Part shown: positions 57,235 through 64,000 of the stretch, one piece after another
How positions within the stretch are numbered: position 1 is the first letter of the stretch
Layout of the letters: each line of letters starts with the position of its first letter
Assembly (NCBI RefSeq): GCF_000336575.1
Contig: NZ_AOPO01000002.1
Location: 62,006-126,005 of the forward strand
DNA length: 64,000 nt
Origin: Vreelandella titanicae BH1
GTDB taxonomy: Bacteria; Pseudomonadota; Gammaproteobacteria; Pseudomonadales; Halomonadaceae
Direction: 5' to 3'
Made by a program: the position numbers and the translations under genes
The notes under the pieces: generated by a model
What the model saw: the letters and a program-made list of their open reading frames with translations, nothing else
Databases searched by the model: none
What the model was told of the DNA's origin: nothing

Positions 57235-57284
57235 GGAGCGGTGCTTTCCTCGAAAGGCCATATAGAGTTGCTTTCCTCAGCTGC

Positions 57285-57665
57285 TCACGTTGGATGATAA
57301 AACTCAGATCCCGAAAACAATTCAGAGTCTAGCGGGGAGAAACCAAGAGAGACCGGAAGTATGTTCCTGCCTAGATCATAACTAAGTTGCTTTAAGCAGT
57401 CTTGAACGGGGGTATCACAATTGTTTGTTAATGTGCTGTATGACGAATTGTGATTACTCATACAATTTTCCAACGGTGCCTCTTCTTCTTCGGCCAGATC
57501 TAGATGTATTCCTCTTCCGAGGCGAAAGCCATTCTTCGAAAGATACTCACTAGTTGGCAATGAAGACATGTCGTCTGGGCCATAGATATACGTTGTATCG
57601 TTAATGCTCGTCGAAACATGGCCGAAGGACGAAGCTTCCATCAAATGCCCATTACCGTATCCCAA
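57285..57665 (-). CDS. Small putative papain-like toxin domain (orphan Rhs tip)
   Basis: 126 residues from TTG 57665, overlapping the preceding lipoprotein gene by 25 bases. The protein has G-H-V-S-T-S-I-N-D-T-T-Y-I-Y-G-P early and Y-S-T-L-T-N-N-C-D-T-P-V near residue 80. A G-H-V then N-N-C order recalls permuted NlpC/P60 (papain-like) hydrolase domains used as C-terminal toxins in Rhs proteins. No rhs core or signal peptide precedes it; the open frame extends a few codons (Y-F-F-L-G-Y) upstream to a TGA. Probably a displaced toxin tip; the catalytic pair is inferred. Confidence 0.5.
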   Translation of the reverse strand: MGYGNGHLMEASSFGHVSTSINDTTYIYGPDDMSSLPTSEYLSKNGFRLGRGIHLDLAEEEEAPLENCMSNHNSSYSTLTNNCDTPVQDCLKQLSYDLGRNILPVSLGFSPLDSELFSGSEFYHPT

Positions 57666-58168
57666 AAAGAAATATTTCTTTCACTATACTGCTTTTTGAA
57701 AAACATGCTAATGGGAACCAATGTCTGACCCAATCCACAATCCTTGCTAAAAGAGTATATGAATTCTAATTCATGATCAGTGTGTTGAAGATTTAAATTC
57801 TCATAATTAAAGCTTGCCGTATACACACCGTTCGATCTTTCCCTAAATACAGCCTCAGAGTTTTCAGAAACCAATACAGACTCACCTGTTTCAGAGTTTT
57901 TTAAAGTTATCGAATCTATATTTACTAAACAGCTACTGTTTTGTTCGATTGAAGAAGAAAACCAAAGCAACATTTCATATGGGGCATGATGTATGCTGGC
58001 TTTATTGTCAATATTTTCCATTGTGCCGCGCAACTTTGCATGAATAGCACCAGTGTTTAGACGAAGCTCAGGCTCTGTAAATCCATAGTTTTTATGTGTT
58101 TTAATACCACACCCTGAACAAGTAAAAATCGTTATCAAAAGAAGTATCACTATTTTGAATCTTACCAT
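57641..58168 (-). CDS. Lipoprotein, candidate immunity protein 2
   Basis: 175 residues. N-terminal hydrophobic signal with a lipobox-like C-S-G-C near residue 20, then a beta-rich periplasmic domain. AT-rich and starting 3 bases after the orphan Rhs tip on the same strand, in the position of an immunity gene. It has the same general plan as the lipoprotein at 59114-59638 (lipid anchor, about 155-residue beta-rich domain) though clear residue identity is low. Confidence 0.6.
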   Translation of the reverse strand: MVRFKIVILLLITIFTCSGCGIKTHKNYGFTEPELRLNTGAIHAKLRGTMENIDNKASIHHAPYEMLLWFSSSIEQNSSCLVNIDSITLKNSETGESVLVSENSEAVFRERSNGVYTASFNYENLNLQHTDHELEFIYSFSKDCGLGQTLVPISMFFKKQYSERNISFWDTVMGI

Positions 58169-58171
58169 TGA

Positions 58172-58624
58172 CTATTTTTCCTGTGTTAAATGATTGTACG
58201 TGGTTGTGAAACGCTGTGGATTAAACATGCCTGACGGTGAAGTTACAAATATATAGTATGGTAGTACATCTGTAACACTATGTGGAATACCGCCCATAAA
58301 ACGGGGCTCAAAAAAGTTATAAGTTCCCGCATTGGCTGGATCAGTCACAAGGTCGTCATTACAATCAAAAACTGCTTCACTACGGCCATTTGGGGAAACA
58401 AATTTTCGATTGCCATCATTGCCTTCACCCATGCGGTGATAGATTGATTCTTCCGGTGTTAACTCCGTCCAATCCTGCACATCAGTAATATCTGAAACAG
58501 GCTCATTCCAATAATTTCTTGTCCAATTAACTACGGCAGTTCCACCAAGAGCTACTCCGGCAATACACAATCCACCGCAAACTAACAACCCTAGCGGATC
58601 CACCATGCCGGTCGGATTCTTCAC
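58172..58624 (-). CDS. Orphan Rhs C-terminal toxin-like domain
   Basis: 150 residues starting (GTG 58624) inside the Rhs junction N-P-T-G-M-V-D-P-L-G-L and continuing into a tip domain. The tip shares with the intact rhs gene the pattern E-S-I-Y-H, P-N-G-R, E-A-V-F-D, T-D-P, G-T-Y-N and H-S-V-T-D-V-L-P-Y, so both tips belong to one family. Behind it the rhs core is decayed with in-frame stops. Expression would need its own start or recombination onto the intact core. Activity of the family is not known to me. Confidence 0.7.
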   Translation of the reverse strand: MKNPTGMVDPLGLLVCGGLCIAGVALGGTAVVNWTRNYWNEPVSDITDVQDWTELTPEESIYHRMGEGNDGNRKFVSPNGRSEAVFDCNDDLVTDPANAGTYNFFEPRFMGGIPHSVTDVLPYYIFVTSPSGMFNPQRFTTTYNHLTQEK

Positions 58625-58915
58625 ATAGCCCTAAAAATTAGTGCCGCCGTTAAGGCCAATCGGATCCTGGCTGACGTACCTGCCTTTCTGCAGGTCATAA
58701 TAGTGGTGGCGGTTTTAGTCGAGGCCGCTTTCTTCGTCTTGCCATTGGCACCTTATCTGTTGGGTGACGTCGCGCACAGAGTGTTGGTTGTTGACCGCTG
58801 CCCAGTCGTCGGGTTCGGCCAGCCAGCGGGGGGGTGACCAATTGCATGGGGGGGCCAAGGCTTCGGTGATATAGGTGCTGACTAACTTACCTTGTTGGAT
58901 ATCGTCGATTACCAC
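58625..58915 (-). pseudogene. Decayed copy of the Rhs core
   Basis: About 290 bases line up with 60130-60445 of the intact rhs (same W-L-A-E-P-D-D-W-A-A-V, V-R-D-V-T-Q, N-R-H-H-Y-Y-D, D-P-I-G-L segments). The copy has a TAG in place of the tyrosine codon of L-Y-G-Y-V, a TAA before N-R-H-H-Y-Y-D, and small deletions. It leads directly into the orphan tip, so it is the ruined 3' end of a second rhs gene. Confidence 0.85.
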
Positions 58916-58917
58916 GG

Positions 58918-59085
58918 CGGTTTGATAAACATAAATATTGGCAACGCAATGCGGTAGAAAGCTGCTTTGGTTGGCTGAAAGAGTTACGCCGAATCACCAC
59001 ACGCTATGAGAAGTTAGTCAGTAGCTTCAGAGCGATGGTATGCGTCGCGTGCATCGACAGTTGCTTGCGAGCCAACTTTACGTAA
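58918..59085 (+). pseudogene. 3' end of an IS5-family transposase gene
   Basis: On the plus strand one frame reads R-F-D-K-H-K-Y-W-Q-R-N-A-V-E then F-G-W-L-K-E-L-R-R-I-T-T-R-Y-E-K and ends at TAA 59083-59085. R-N-x-V-E-x-x-F-x-x-L-K-x-x-R-R-I-x-T-R-Y-E-K is the C-terminal signature of IS5-group transposases. The rest of the element is missing; it abuts the decayed rhs core, so an IS insertion and later deletion probably shaped this junction. Confidence 0.8.
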
Positions 59086-59113
59086 AAAACCAAGGTCACA
59101 AGATACTTCAAAT

Positions 59114-59638
59114 TTATGTTGGATAGACTGTATATTTTTCAATTCGACGCTCAATAAAAAACTGCATTGTTTTCTCCTCTCCATCTATAGAATATGCTAC
59201 TTCTAGCGTTATATTTGGAGAGTTCTTGAAGAGATTAAAAAAATCTCCATTTACTTCTATCAAAGCCTCGCCAGTTAGTAGCTCCTCATCCCCGCTTCTT
59301 TCAGTAAGATCTATTTCTGTATTAATAAAATAATCTTTTTTCCATTCATTACCTATTAGCGTTGCATGAATGATTTTTATGGGAGTGCTTCGCGAAGATG
59401 TTGCATATAATCCAAGCCAGACATAATAATTTTCATATGTAGCTTGTTTTACGGAAATAGTGAAAAGAATCCTATTGTCTTTGAATTTATCTAGGGCTGG
59501 TATGTCAAAATTCATATTTTCATAAAAAGTATCAGAAGGCTGATGATAAAATCGAGCAATCTCAGCAGTTTCACACCCGGAGATTAGTGGTGAAAGGATT
59601 GCAATGATGCTGGCGATGAAACGCTCTCTTAGATTCAT
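59114..59638 (-). CDS. Lipoprotein, candidate immunity protein of the Rhs toxin
   Basis: 174 residues. Signal peptide with lipobox L-I-S-G-C (cysteine near residue 22), then an AT-rich-coded, beta-strand-rich domain. Directly downstream (21-bp gap) of the rhs gene on the same strand, where Rhs immunity genes sit. A periplasm-facing lipid anchor would suit protection against a toxin acting in the envelope. No known family recognised. Confidence 0.6.
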   Translation of the reverse strand: MNLRERFIASIIAILSPLISGCETAEIARFYHQPSDTFYENMNFDIPALDKFKDNRILFTISVKQATYENYYVWLGLYATSSRSTPIKIIHATLIGNEWKKDYFINTEIDLTERSGDEELLTGEALIEVNGDFFNLFKNSPNITLEVAYSIDGEEKTMQFFIERRIEKYTVYPT

Positions 59639-59659
59639 TTTTGAAATTCCGGTTATATG

Positions 59660-62092
59660 TTAGTTTGGCCCACGCACATTATTACGGCCAGGAATATAAG
59701 GCAAGACGTCTAATACACCATGCCCTACGCCCTTAATAGCCCAATCTCCCCAGCCCCTGAAATCAGTCCATTCTTCGGGAGTCTTTGAGGGATTTACGTA
59801 GTTATATGTCCCCATATAACGAGGATCAGTAATTAATTCGTGGGTGTCTCCATCAAAAACCGCCTCTCTTCCATCAGGGTGGATGAATTTGAGCTCAGGC
59901 TTTCCTATACCATTATCATGGAAAATAGATTGGGATTCAGGCAAAAGTATCCAATCTGAGTTCCGAGAATTTGCCGATTTAAAAGAAGGTAAATCCGTAT
60001 TTCTACAATGTCTGCCTTCAAAGTGCCATGCTGTTGAATTTCGCCAAATTTTTGCGATGAAACCTTCATCAGCGGGGCCCTCTAAATTGCATTCACCGAC
60101 TAGCCCCAGCGGATCCACCATCCCCGTTGGGTTGGTCACATAGCCATATAAATTCGTGCCACCCCTTAACCCAATCGGATCCTGATTGATGTACCTACCC
60201 TGCTGCGGGTCGTAATAACGGTGGCGGTTGTAGTAAAGCCCGCTCTCTTCATCGTGCCATTGCCCCTGGAACCGGATCGGCTGGGTGACGTTGCGCACGG
60301 CGCGCTGGTTTTTGACCGCGGCCCAGTCGTCGGGTTCGGCCAGCCAGCGGGGTTGGCCGTTGGGGGTGACCAGCTGCATGGGTGTGCCGAGAGCGTCGGT
60401 GATGTAGGCGCTGAGGACTTGGCCTTGCTGGGTGTCGTCGATGCGCATCATGGGCACAAAACTGCCCGGCTCGTAGACCACGGTGGTGCGCTGATTGTCC
60501 GTTTCTTCGCGCACGATACGATCACCGTCCCAGCCGAAGTGGGTGGTGGCGGTGGTGCCGTTGGTATGGCGTACTGTTTTGCTGATGCGTCTTCCCAGGC
60601 CGTCGTAACGGTACGTGGCCTCGCGGGTCGCCCCCAGCTCGCTGGCGTGGATCAGGTGCACTAAACGGTTGGCGCCGTCGTAGCCAAGCGTTAGGCGTTC
60701 GCCGTTGGGCTGTTGGCGTTCGACCAGGTTACCGGCACCGTCGTAGCGGTAGCGGGTACCGTTTAGCTGCCCCAGTCGATTATCAGGCAGGGCCTGTTGG
60801 CCTTCTAACCGATTACCCGCCGCGTCCACGCTATAGCGGTGGGCGTGGTCGCCGTGCTGGCTGCCGGTCAAGCGCCCGGCAGCGTCGTAACTGTAGGCGA
60901 TCACTTTTTCTGCTGGATCACCTTGCAGGCTGCGGAAGCTCATGCGGCCCAGGGCGTCGTATTGGTAGCTCTGTTGGCTGGTGGTGTCCGGGCTGCGTAG
61001 GGTGAGGTGATCCAACTGGCCCAGGTTCGTATACCCGCGCTCCAGCACCAGCGGTTGATTGGCGCTGGTGCTGAGACGGCGTTGGGTCTCCCGGTGCAGC
61101 GCATCGGGTTCCAGGGCGATTTCCAGATCCAGGCCTGGGGCACTTAGGCCGTGCAGGTGGCCGCTGCCGTAGGTGTGCCAGTTGAGCGCCGGTAGTTCAC
61201 CGAACTGACTAGCCTGGGGCGCGCCGGTAGCCGTCAGGCTATGCTGGTGTTGCCAGCTCCAACCACTCTCTCCTGCATGTTGCTGCTGTTCGCCGATTAA
61301 GCGTTGGGCGTGGTCGTAGTTAAAACTGACCTCGCCGTGGTCGTTGGTGACGCTGAGTAGCTGGCCATTGGTGCCCCACTGGTACTGCTCCGTGCTGGCC
61401 GGGGCGTGTTCCGTGGCGGGCAGGTGCCGGGCGGTGAGGCGACCGGCTTGGTCGTAGTCGTAACGGGTCACCAGCGGTTGGCCGTCGGGGCCGGGGCGGT
61501 TGGCCTCAATGCGCTCGATCAGTCGCCCGGCCTCATCGTAGCGGTACTGCTGCTCCCGGCCATCGGGGCCGGTCTCGCTGGCGAGGCGATCCATCTCATC
61601 GTAAGCAAAGCGGTACACCGCGCCGTTGCCCAGGGTCAGCTCGCTGAGGCGGCCCACGTCATCATAGGCAGTAAACTGTTGGCTGCCATCGGTCTCGATG
61701 CGCTGCACCGGGCGGCCGTGGTCATCAAAGAAGAACTGCTGCCGAAACCCTTGCGGGCCTTCCAGCTCCACCAGCCGCCCAAGAGCATCCACATGGTGGT
61801 GCCAGTGGGTGCCGTCCGGCAGTTGCGTGGCGAGTCGCCGGCCCATCTTGTCGTGCTGGGTGCGGGTGGTCTCGCCCAAGGCGTTGGTGATGCTGGCCAG
61901 ATAGCCGTGGCGGTCGTAGGTGTACTCGGTACGCTGCTGTGAGCAGTCGATCTGTGCGGTGACCTGGCCCAGGGCGTTCCACTCGCGCTGGTGGGTAGCA
62001 CCCACCGCATCGGTGACAGTGGTAGGGCGGTCGGACAGGTCGGTATTGTCGTAGGCAAAGGCGGTGGTGCCTTCCGACCCGGTGACCTCCAA
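59660..62092 (-). CDS. Rhs polymorphic toxin, 5'-truncated, intact tip
   Basis: 810 residues from TTG 62092; the same frame stays open for 117 more bases up to a TAG at 62210-62212, still coding YD-repeat sequence and with no ATG, so the true N terminus (anchor or PAAR-type part) is missing. Some 20 YD repeats (for example Y-D-x-x-G-R-L-x-x) lead to the core ending D-P-I-G-L and N-P-T-G-M-V-D-P-L-G-L near residue 660. The last 150 residues are a distinct tip with E-A-V-F-D, I-T-D-P, G-T-Y-N and H-G-V-L-D-V-L-P-Y. Such tips are delivered toxins; this family's activity is not known to me. Neighbouring lipoprotein is a plausible immunity protein. Confidence 0.8.
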   Translation of the reverse strand: MEVTGSEGTTAFAYDNTDLSDRPTTVTDAVGATHQREWNALGQVTAQIDCSQQRTEYTYDRHGYLASITNALGETTRTQHDKMGRRLATQLPDGTHWHHHVDALGRLVELEGPQGFRQQFFFDDHGRPVQRIETDGSQQFTAYDDVGRLSELTLGNGAVYRFAYDEMDRLASETGPDGREQQYRYDEAGRLIERIEANRPGPDGQPLVTRYDYDQAGRLTARHLPATEHAPASTEQYQWGTNGQLLSVTNDHGEVSFNYDHAQRLIGEQQQHAGESGWSWQHQHSLTATGAPQASQFGELPALNWHTYGSGHLHGLSAPGLDLEIALEPDALHRETQRRLSTSANQPLVLERGYTNLGQLDHLTLRSPDTTSQQSYQYDALGRMSFRSLQGDPAEKVIAYSYDAAGRLTGSQHGDHAHRYSVDAAGNRLEGQQALPDNRLGQLNGTRYRYDGAGNLVERQQPNGERLTLGYDGANRLVHLIHASELGATREATYRYDGLGRRISKTVRHTNGTTATTHFGWDGDRIVREETDNQRTTVVYEPGSFVPMMRIDDTQQGQVLSAYITDALGTPMQLVTPNGQPRWLAEPDDWAAVKNQRAVRNVTQPIRFQGQWHDEESGLYYNRHRYYDPQQGRYINQDPIGLRGGTNLYGYVTNPTGMVDPLGLVGECNLEGPADEGFIAKIWRNSTAWHFEGRHCRNTDLPSFKSANSRNSDWILLPESQSIFHDNGIGKPELKFIHPDGREAVFDGDTHELITDPRYMGTYNYVNPSKTPEEWTDFRGWGDWAIKGVGHGVLDVLPYIPGRNNVRGPN

Positions 62093-62344
62093 CGGATGGC
62101 CGAGGTCGTTACGTGTGATCTGCCAGCGCTGATCGTCAGGGCTTTCGATGTTAACCGGTTGCCCCAGAGCATCGCGTTCAATGGCCCAGCGGGTGCCGTT
62201 CGGGCCGGTCTAAGTAGTTACTGGCTCGTTGTCGACGATATGTCTAAGTTTGAGTGAGTCATGATGAAAGGCCCTTAATGCCACGCTACCGCCAAGGAAA
62301 ACAGCACGCGTCTTCCCTGTCCGATGTTTAATGGAGCAATATCT

Positions 62345-62393
62345 GTGCTGCGCTTATTGCTTGAATCCTGAATTCAAACATTAAGCGCAGCAC
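62345..62393. repeat. 49-bp imperfect palindrome at the IS30 left end
   Basis: GTGCTGCGCTTATTGCTTGA at 62345-62364 mirrors the right half ending AACATTAAGCGCAGCAC at 62393. The inner half is the inverted repeat of the IS30-family element; the outer half is a second, inverted copy of the same end. This looks like two IS ends sharing their tips, as left by insertion of one copy beside another. Confidence 0.6.
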
Positions 62394-63473
62394 CCGCGGT
62401 TTTCAGCGCCCCTGAATACTCTCCCAGGAACACTTGTGCCGGTGTCCGATACCCCAAGCGTTTTCTGGGGCGGTTGTTCAACTTGGCAACGACTCTCCGC
62501 AGTGCTAAGTCGCTCACCTTTCGGAAGTCCGTCCCTTTCGGGAAATATTGGCGAATCAGGCCGTTGGTGTTTTCATTAGTGCCACGCTGGCATGAGCGGT
62601 ACGGGTCGCAAAAATAGGTCTTGGCCGAGACAGCCTTGGCAACCTGTCGGTGCTCGGCGAATTCCGAACCGTCATCCAAGGTGATGGTCTGCACTGCGCC
62701 TCGGCGTGGTTTTAATAAACGGGTCATCGCTTTGGCCGTTCCAGTGGCCGTGATCATCGACAGGCGCGCTGCCAAGAGGTAACCGCTGCGTCTCTCGACC
62801 AGGGCCACCAGGCCAGATTCTTTGTGGCCTTTGAGCACCGTATCGCCTTCCCAATGGCCGATATGGCGCCTTTCTTCCGCTTCGGCGGGACGCTGTTCAA
62901 TGCCTACCCGGTGTGGAATTTTGCCCAATCCCGCATGCTTGGCCAATCGGCGCTGATAGCGCCGCTAGCGTGGTAGCCGGAGTCGCTTCCATAATTCGCC
63001 GCCGCGTTTCTTGTCGTCCCAGATTAGCGCATAGATCGACTGATGGCTTACGCAAACGCCGTTGGCATTCGCCATGAAGCCACTAATTTGCTGGGGGCTC
63101 CATTCGTCCATCAGTTGATCAGTGACCCATCGAATCAGGCTGGGCTGGCGCTTCGTCACTTTCCAGGCGGTGCGTCGGCGCTGATTACTTCTCGATTGCG
63201 CCTGCTCAGGCGCATAGCCAGTCTTAAGCCCATTGCGCTTTATCTCCCGGCTAATGGTGCTGCTGTGAACCCCAATAGCTTTGGCTATTTGTCGCTGGCT
63301 GATGCCAGTCTCAAGATAAGCAAAAATTTGGTATCGTTGGGCCTGGGTCAGTTGTCGGTACCCCATGCTCTGCTTCACTTTGGTCGGTAAAGTCGAGAGG
63401 GTACCGGCGCTGGCCCTCCTTCCTCTACTGTGTGATCCAAAGTGCTGCGGTTATTCTATGAATCCAGGATTCA
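62362..63473 (-). mobile_element. IS30-family insertion sequence with in-frame amber codon
   Basis: 1,112-bp element. Terminal inverted repeats of 32 bp at 62362-62393 and 63442-63473 match at 27 positions (tip TGAATCCTG, inner end CGCAGCAC). One transposase frame on the minus strand, split by TAG. The 3' codons and stop of the transposase (62374-62376) lie inside the left repeat, a compact arrangement. Flanks show no obvious short target duplication. It adjoins the truncated 5' end of rhs. Confidence 0.8.
62374..63378 (-). pseudogene. IS30-family transposase interrupted by one amber codon
   Basis: The N-terminal 137 residues (helix-turn-helix with I-S-Q-R-Q-I-A-K-A-I-G-V-H-S-S-T-I-S-R-E and W-S-P-Q-Q-I) end at TAG 62965-62967. 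The same frame continues without shift through R-R-Y-Q-R-R-L-A-K-H-A-G into the DDE catalytic half: G-H-W-E-G-D-T-V (first D), I-T-L-D-D-G-S-E-F (second D), and N-E-N-T-N-G-L-I-R-Q-Y-F-P-K (E region). Total 334 codons plus the stop, the normal IS30 length. Only one point change (TAG for CAG or similar) separates it from an intact enzyme; readthrough or sequencing error could also explain it. Confidence 0.85.
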
Positions 63474-63486
63474 GGATCATTGTTTA

Positions 63487-63999
63487 TCAAAAAAGTAAAA
63501 AATGCCCCCAGTTACTTGTGAGTTCTTTTTGATACTCTTGTTCTGCTCCATAGGTGTCATCAACAAGGTTTGATAGATTAATCAAAAAGAAAGCGATTAG
63601 CTTGCTTTGCTCAATGGTGAAACTCTCAGTCGCTTCCTTGTTCCCTAGCACGCTAAAAAAGATAGAATCAAAGTAATCGCCAATATTTCCTTTTTTTAGA
63701 TTTTCAACCTCATAAAAATAACTGAGGAATGCTGGGAGATAGTAAATTTCACCTAACTTGCTCAATGCTGAAAAAGGCCCCCAATCAAAGTCAAATTCTT
63801 TTGCGTCATCAAAGTAAACTTCATTCCATTTTTTTCCATGGAAAATGGCACGTTGCTTGAAGAAATTTTCTTCATCAGATAAATCGCCGTAAGTATTCAG
63901 AATGGGGAGGAATAGATCCCCGCTTGGAAGCTTAGTCTCAAACTCCTTGAGAAGCTTTTTTCTATATATATCCTGGTTGGAGAGTCTTAGAATGGGCAT
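63487..63999 (-). CDS. DUF6714-like protein, possible immunity protein
   Basis: 170 residues, ATG 63999 next to the right edge (the upstream context is cut off). W-N-E-V-Y-F then a helical block A-L-S-K-L-G-E-I-Y-Y-L-P-A-F-L-S-Y-F-Y and a long C-terminal helix are reminiscent of DUF6714 proteins, which often accompany polymorphic toxins. AT-rich, unlike the core genes. Stop at 63487 lies 14 bases outside the IS30 right repeat, so the IS inserted just after this gene. Confidence 0.55.
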   Translation of the reverse strand: MPILRLSNQDIYRKKLLKEFETKLPSGDLFLPILNTYGDLSDEENFFKQRAIFHGKKWNEVYFDDAKEFDFDWGPFSALSKLGEIYYLPAFLSYFYEVENLKKGNIGDYFDSIFFSVLGNKEATESFTIEQSKLIAFFLINLSNLVDDTYGAEQEYQKELTSNWGHFLLF

Positions 64000-64000
64000 T

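Noticed and set aside
61406..61942. 178-residue plus-strand frame (and others near it) across rhs
   Set aside because: Antisense of YD repeats; composition is G/A/V-rich and positions shift with the repeats, as expected for shadows of Rhs coding.
62279..62332. 17-codon frame starting M-P-R-Y-R-Q-G-K-Q beside the IS30 element
   Set aside because: Resembles the start of some transposases, but is too short and ends in TAA before any diagnostic motif.

Overview
The window reads as chromosome of a Halomonas-like gammaproteobacterium (Halomonadaceae). This rests on protein similarity recalled from the families and on gene order: rpoE-mucABCD-lepA-lepB-rnc-era-recO-pdxJ-acpS, then a gacS/barA kinase, cysM, rlmD, relA and mazG, as in Pseudomonas and Halomonas. 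No rRNA, tRNA or CRISPR array was seen. Most of the window is densely packed housekeeping sequence; the last 7 kb is an accessory island.

Layout. 1-4.5 kb: a gene end, then a porin, PstS-like protein and GGDEF-EAL operon whose EAL domain has lost catalytic residues. 4.5-8.5 kb: electron-transfer flavoprotein genes (ETF-ubiquinone oxidoreductase divergent from etfBA). 8.6-13.5 kb: a manganese-type superoxide dismutase and a class Ib ribonucleotide reductase operon nrdHIEF behind two NrdR-like boxes. 13.5-16.1 kb: NUDIX hydrolase, LysR regulator, DMT exporter. 16.2-16.7 kb: a dead toxin-antitoxin pair whose antitoxin gene is split by a 76-bp terminal-inverted-repeat element with TA duplication. 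16.8-21.8 kb: a Fur-box-preceded TonB2-type energising operon (DUF3450, TtpC, ExbB, ExbD, TonB, TPR). 21.8-27.6 kb: exonuclease III, DEAD-box helicase, DinG, DAHP synthase. 28-39.1 kb: the envelope-stress sigma factor with its anti-sigma genes and MucD protease, followed by the lepA-to-acpS cluster. 39.2-52.3 kb: GacS/BarA hybrid kinase, cysM, rlmD, relA, mazG, ppc and rRNA pseudouridine synthase. 52.3-54.7 kb: trpR-trpE-trpG, overlapping genes behind a near-canonical TrpR operator. 54.8-56.7 kb: a Kef-type K+/H+ antiporter.

56.7-64 kb is a degraded Rhs polymorphic-toxin island on the minus strand. A 5'-truncated rhs gene carries an intact C-terminal toxin-like domain and is followed by a lipoprotein, a plausible immunity protein. 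Downstream lies a decayed copy of the rhs core ending in an orphan C-terminal domain of the same family, with its own lipoprotein. A third pair follows (a small His/Cys papain-like candidate and a membrane SH3-like protein), and a last rhs-core scrap closes the array. An IS5-family transposase tail and an IS30-family element with a single in-frame amber codon sit within or beside the array. The cassette genes are visibly AT-rich compared with the rhs core and the housekeeping genes. The small genes are probably toxin/immunity cassettes laid down one after another; their functions are inferred from position and motifs, not recognised with certainty.
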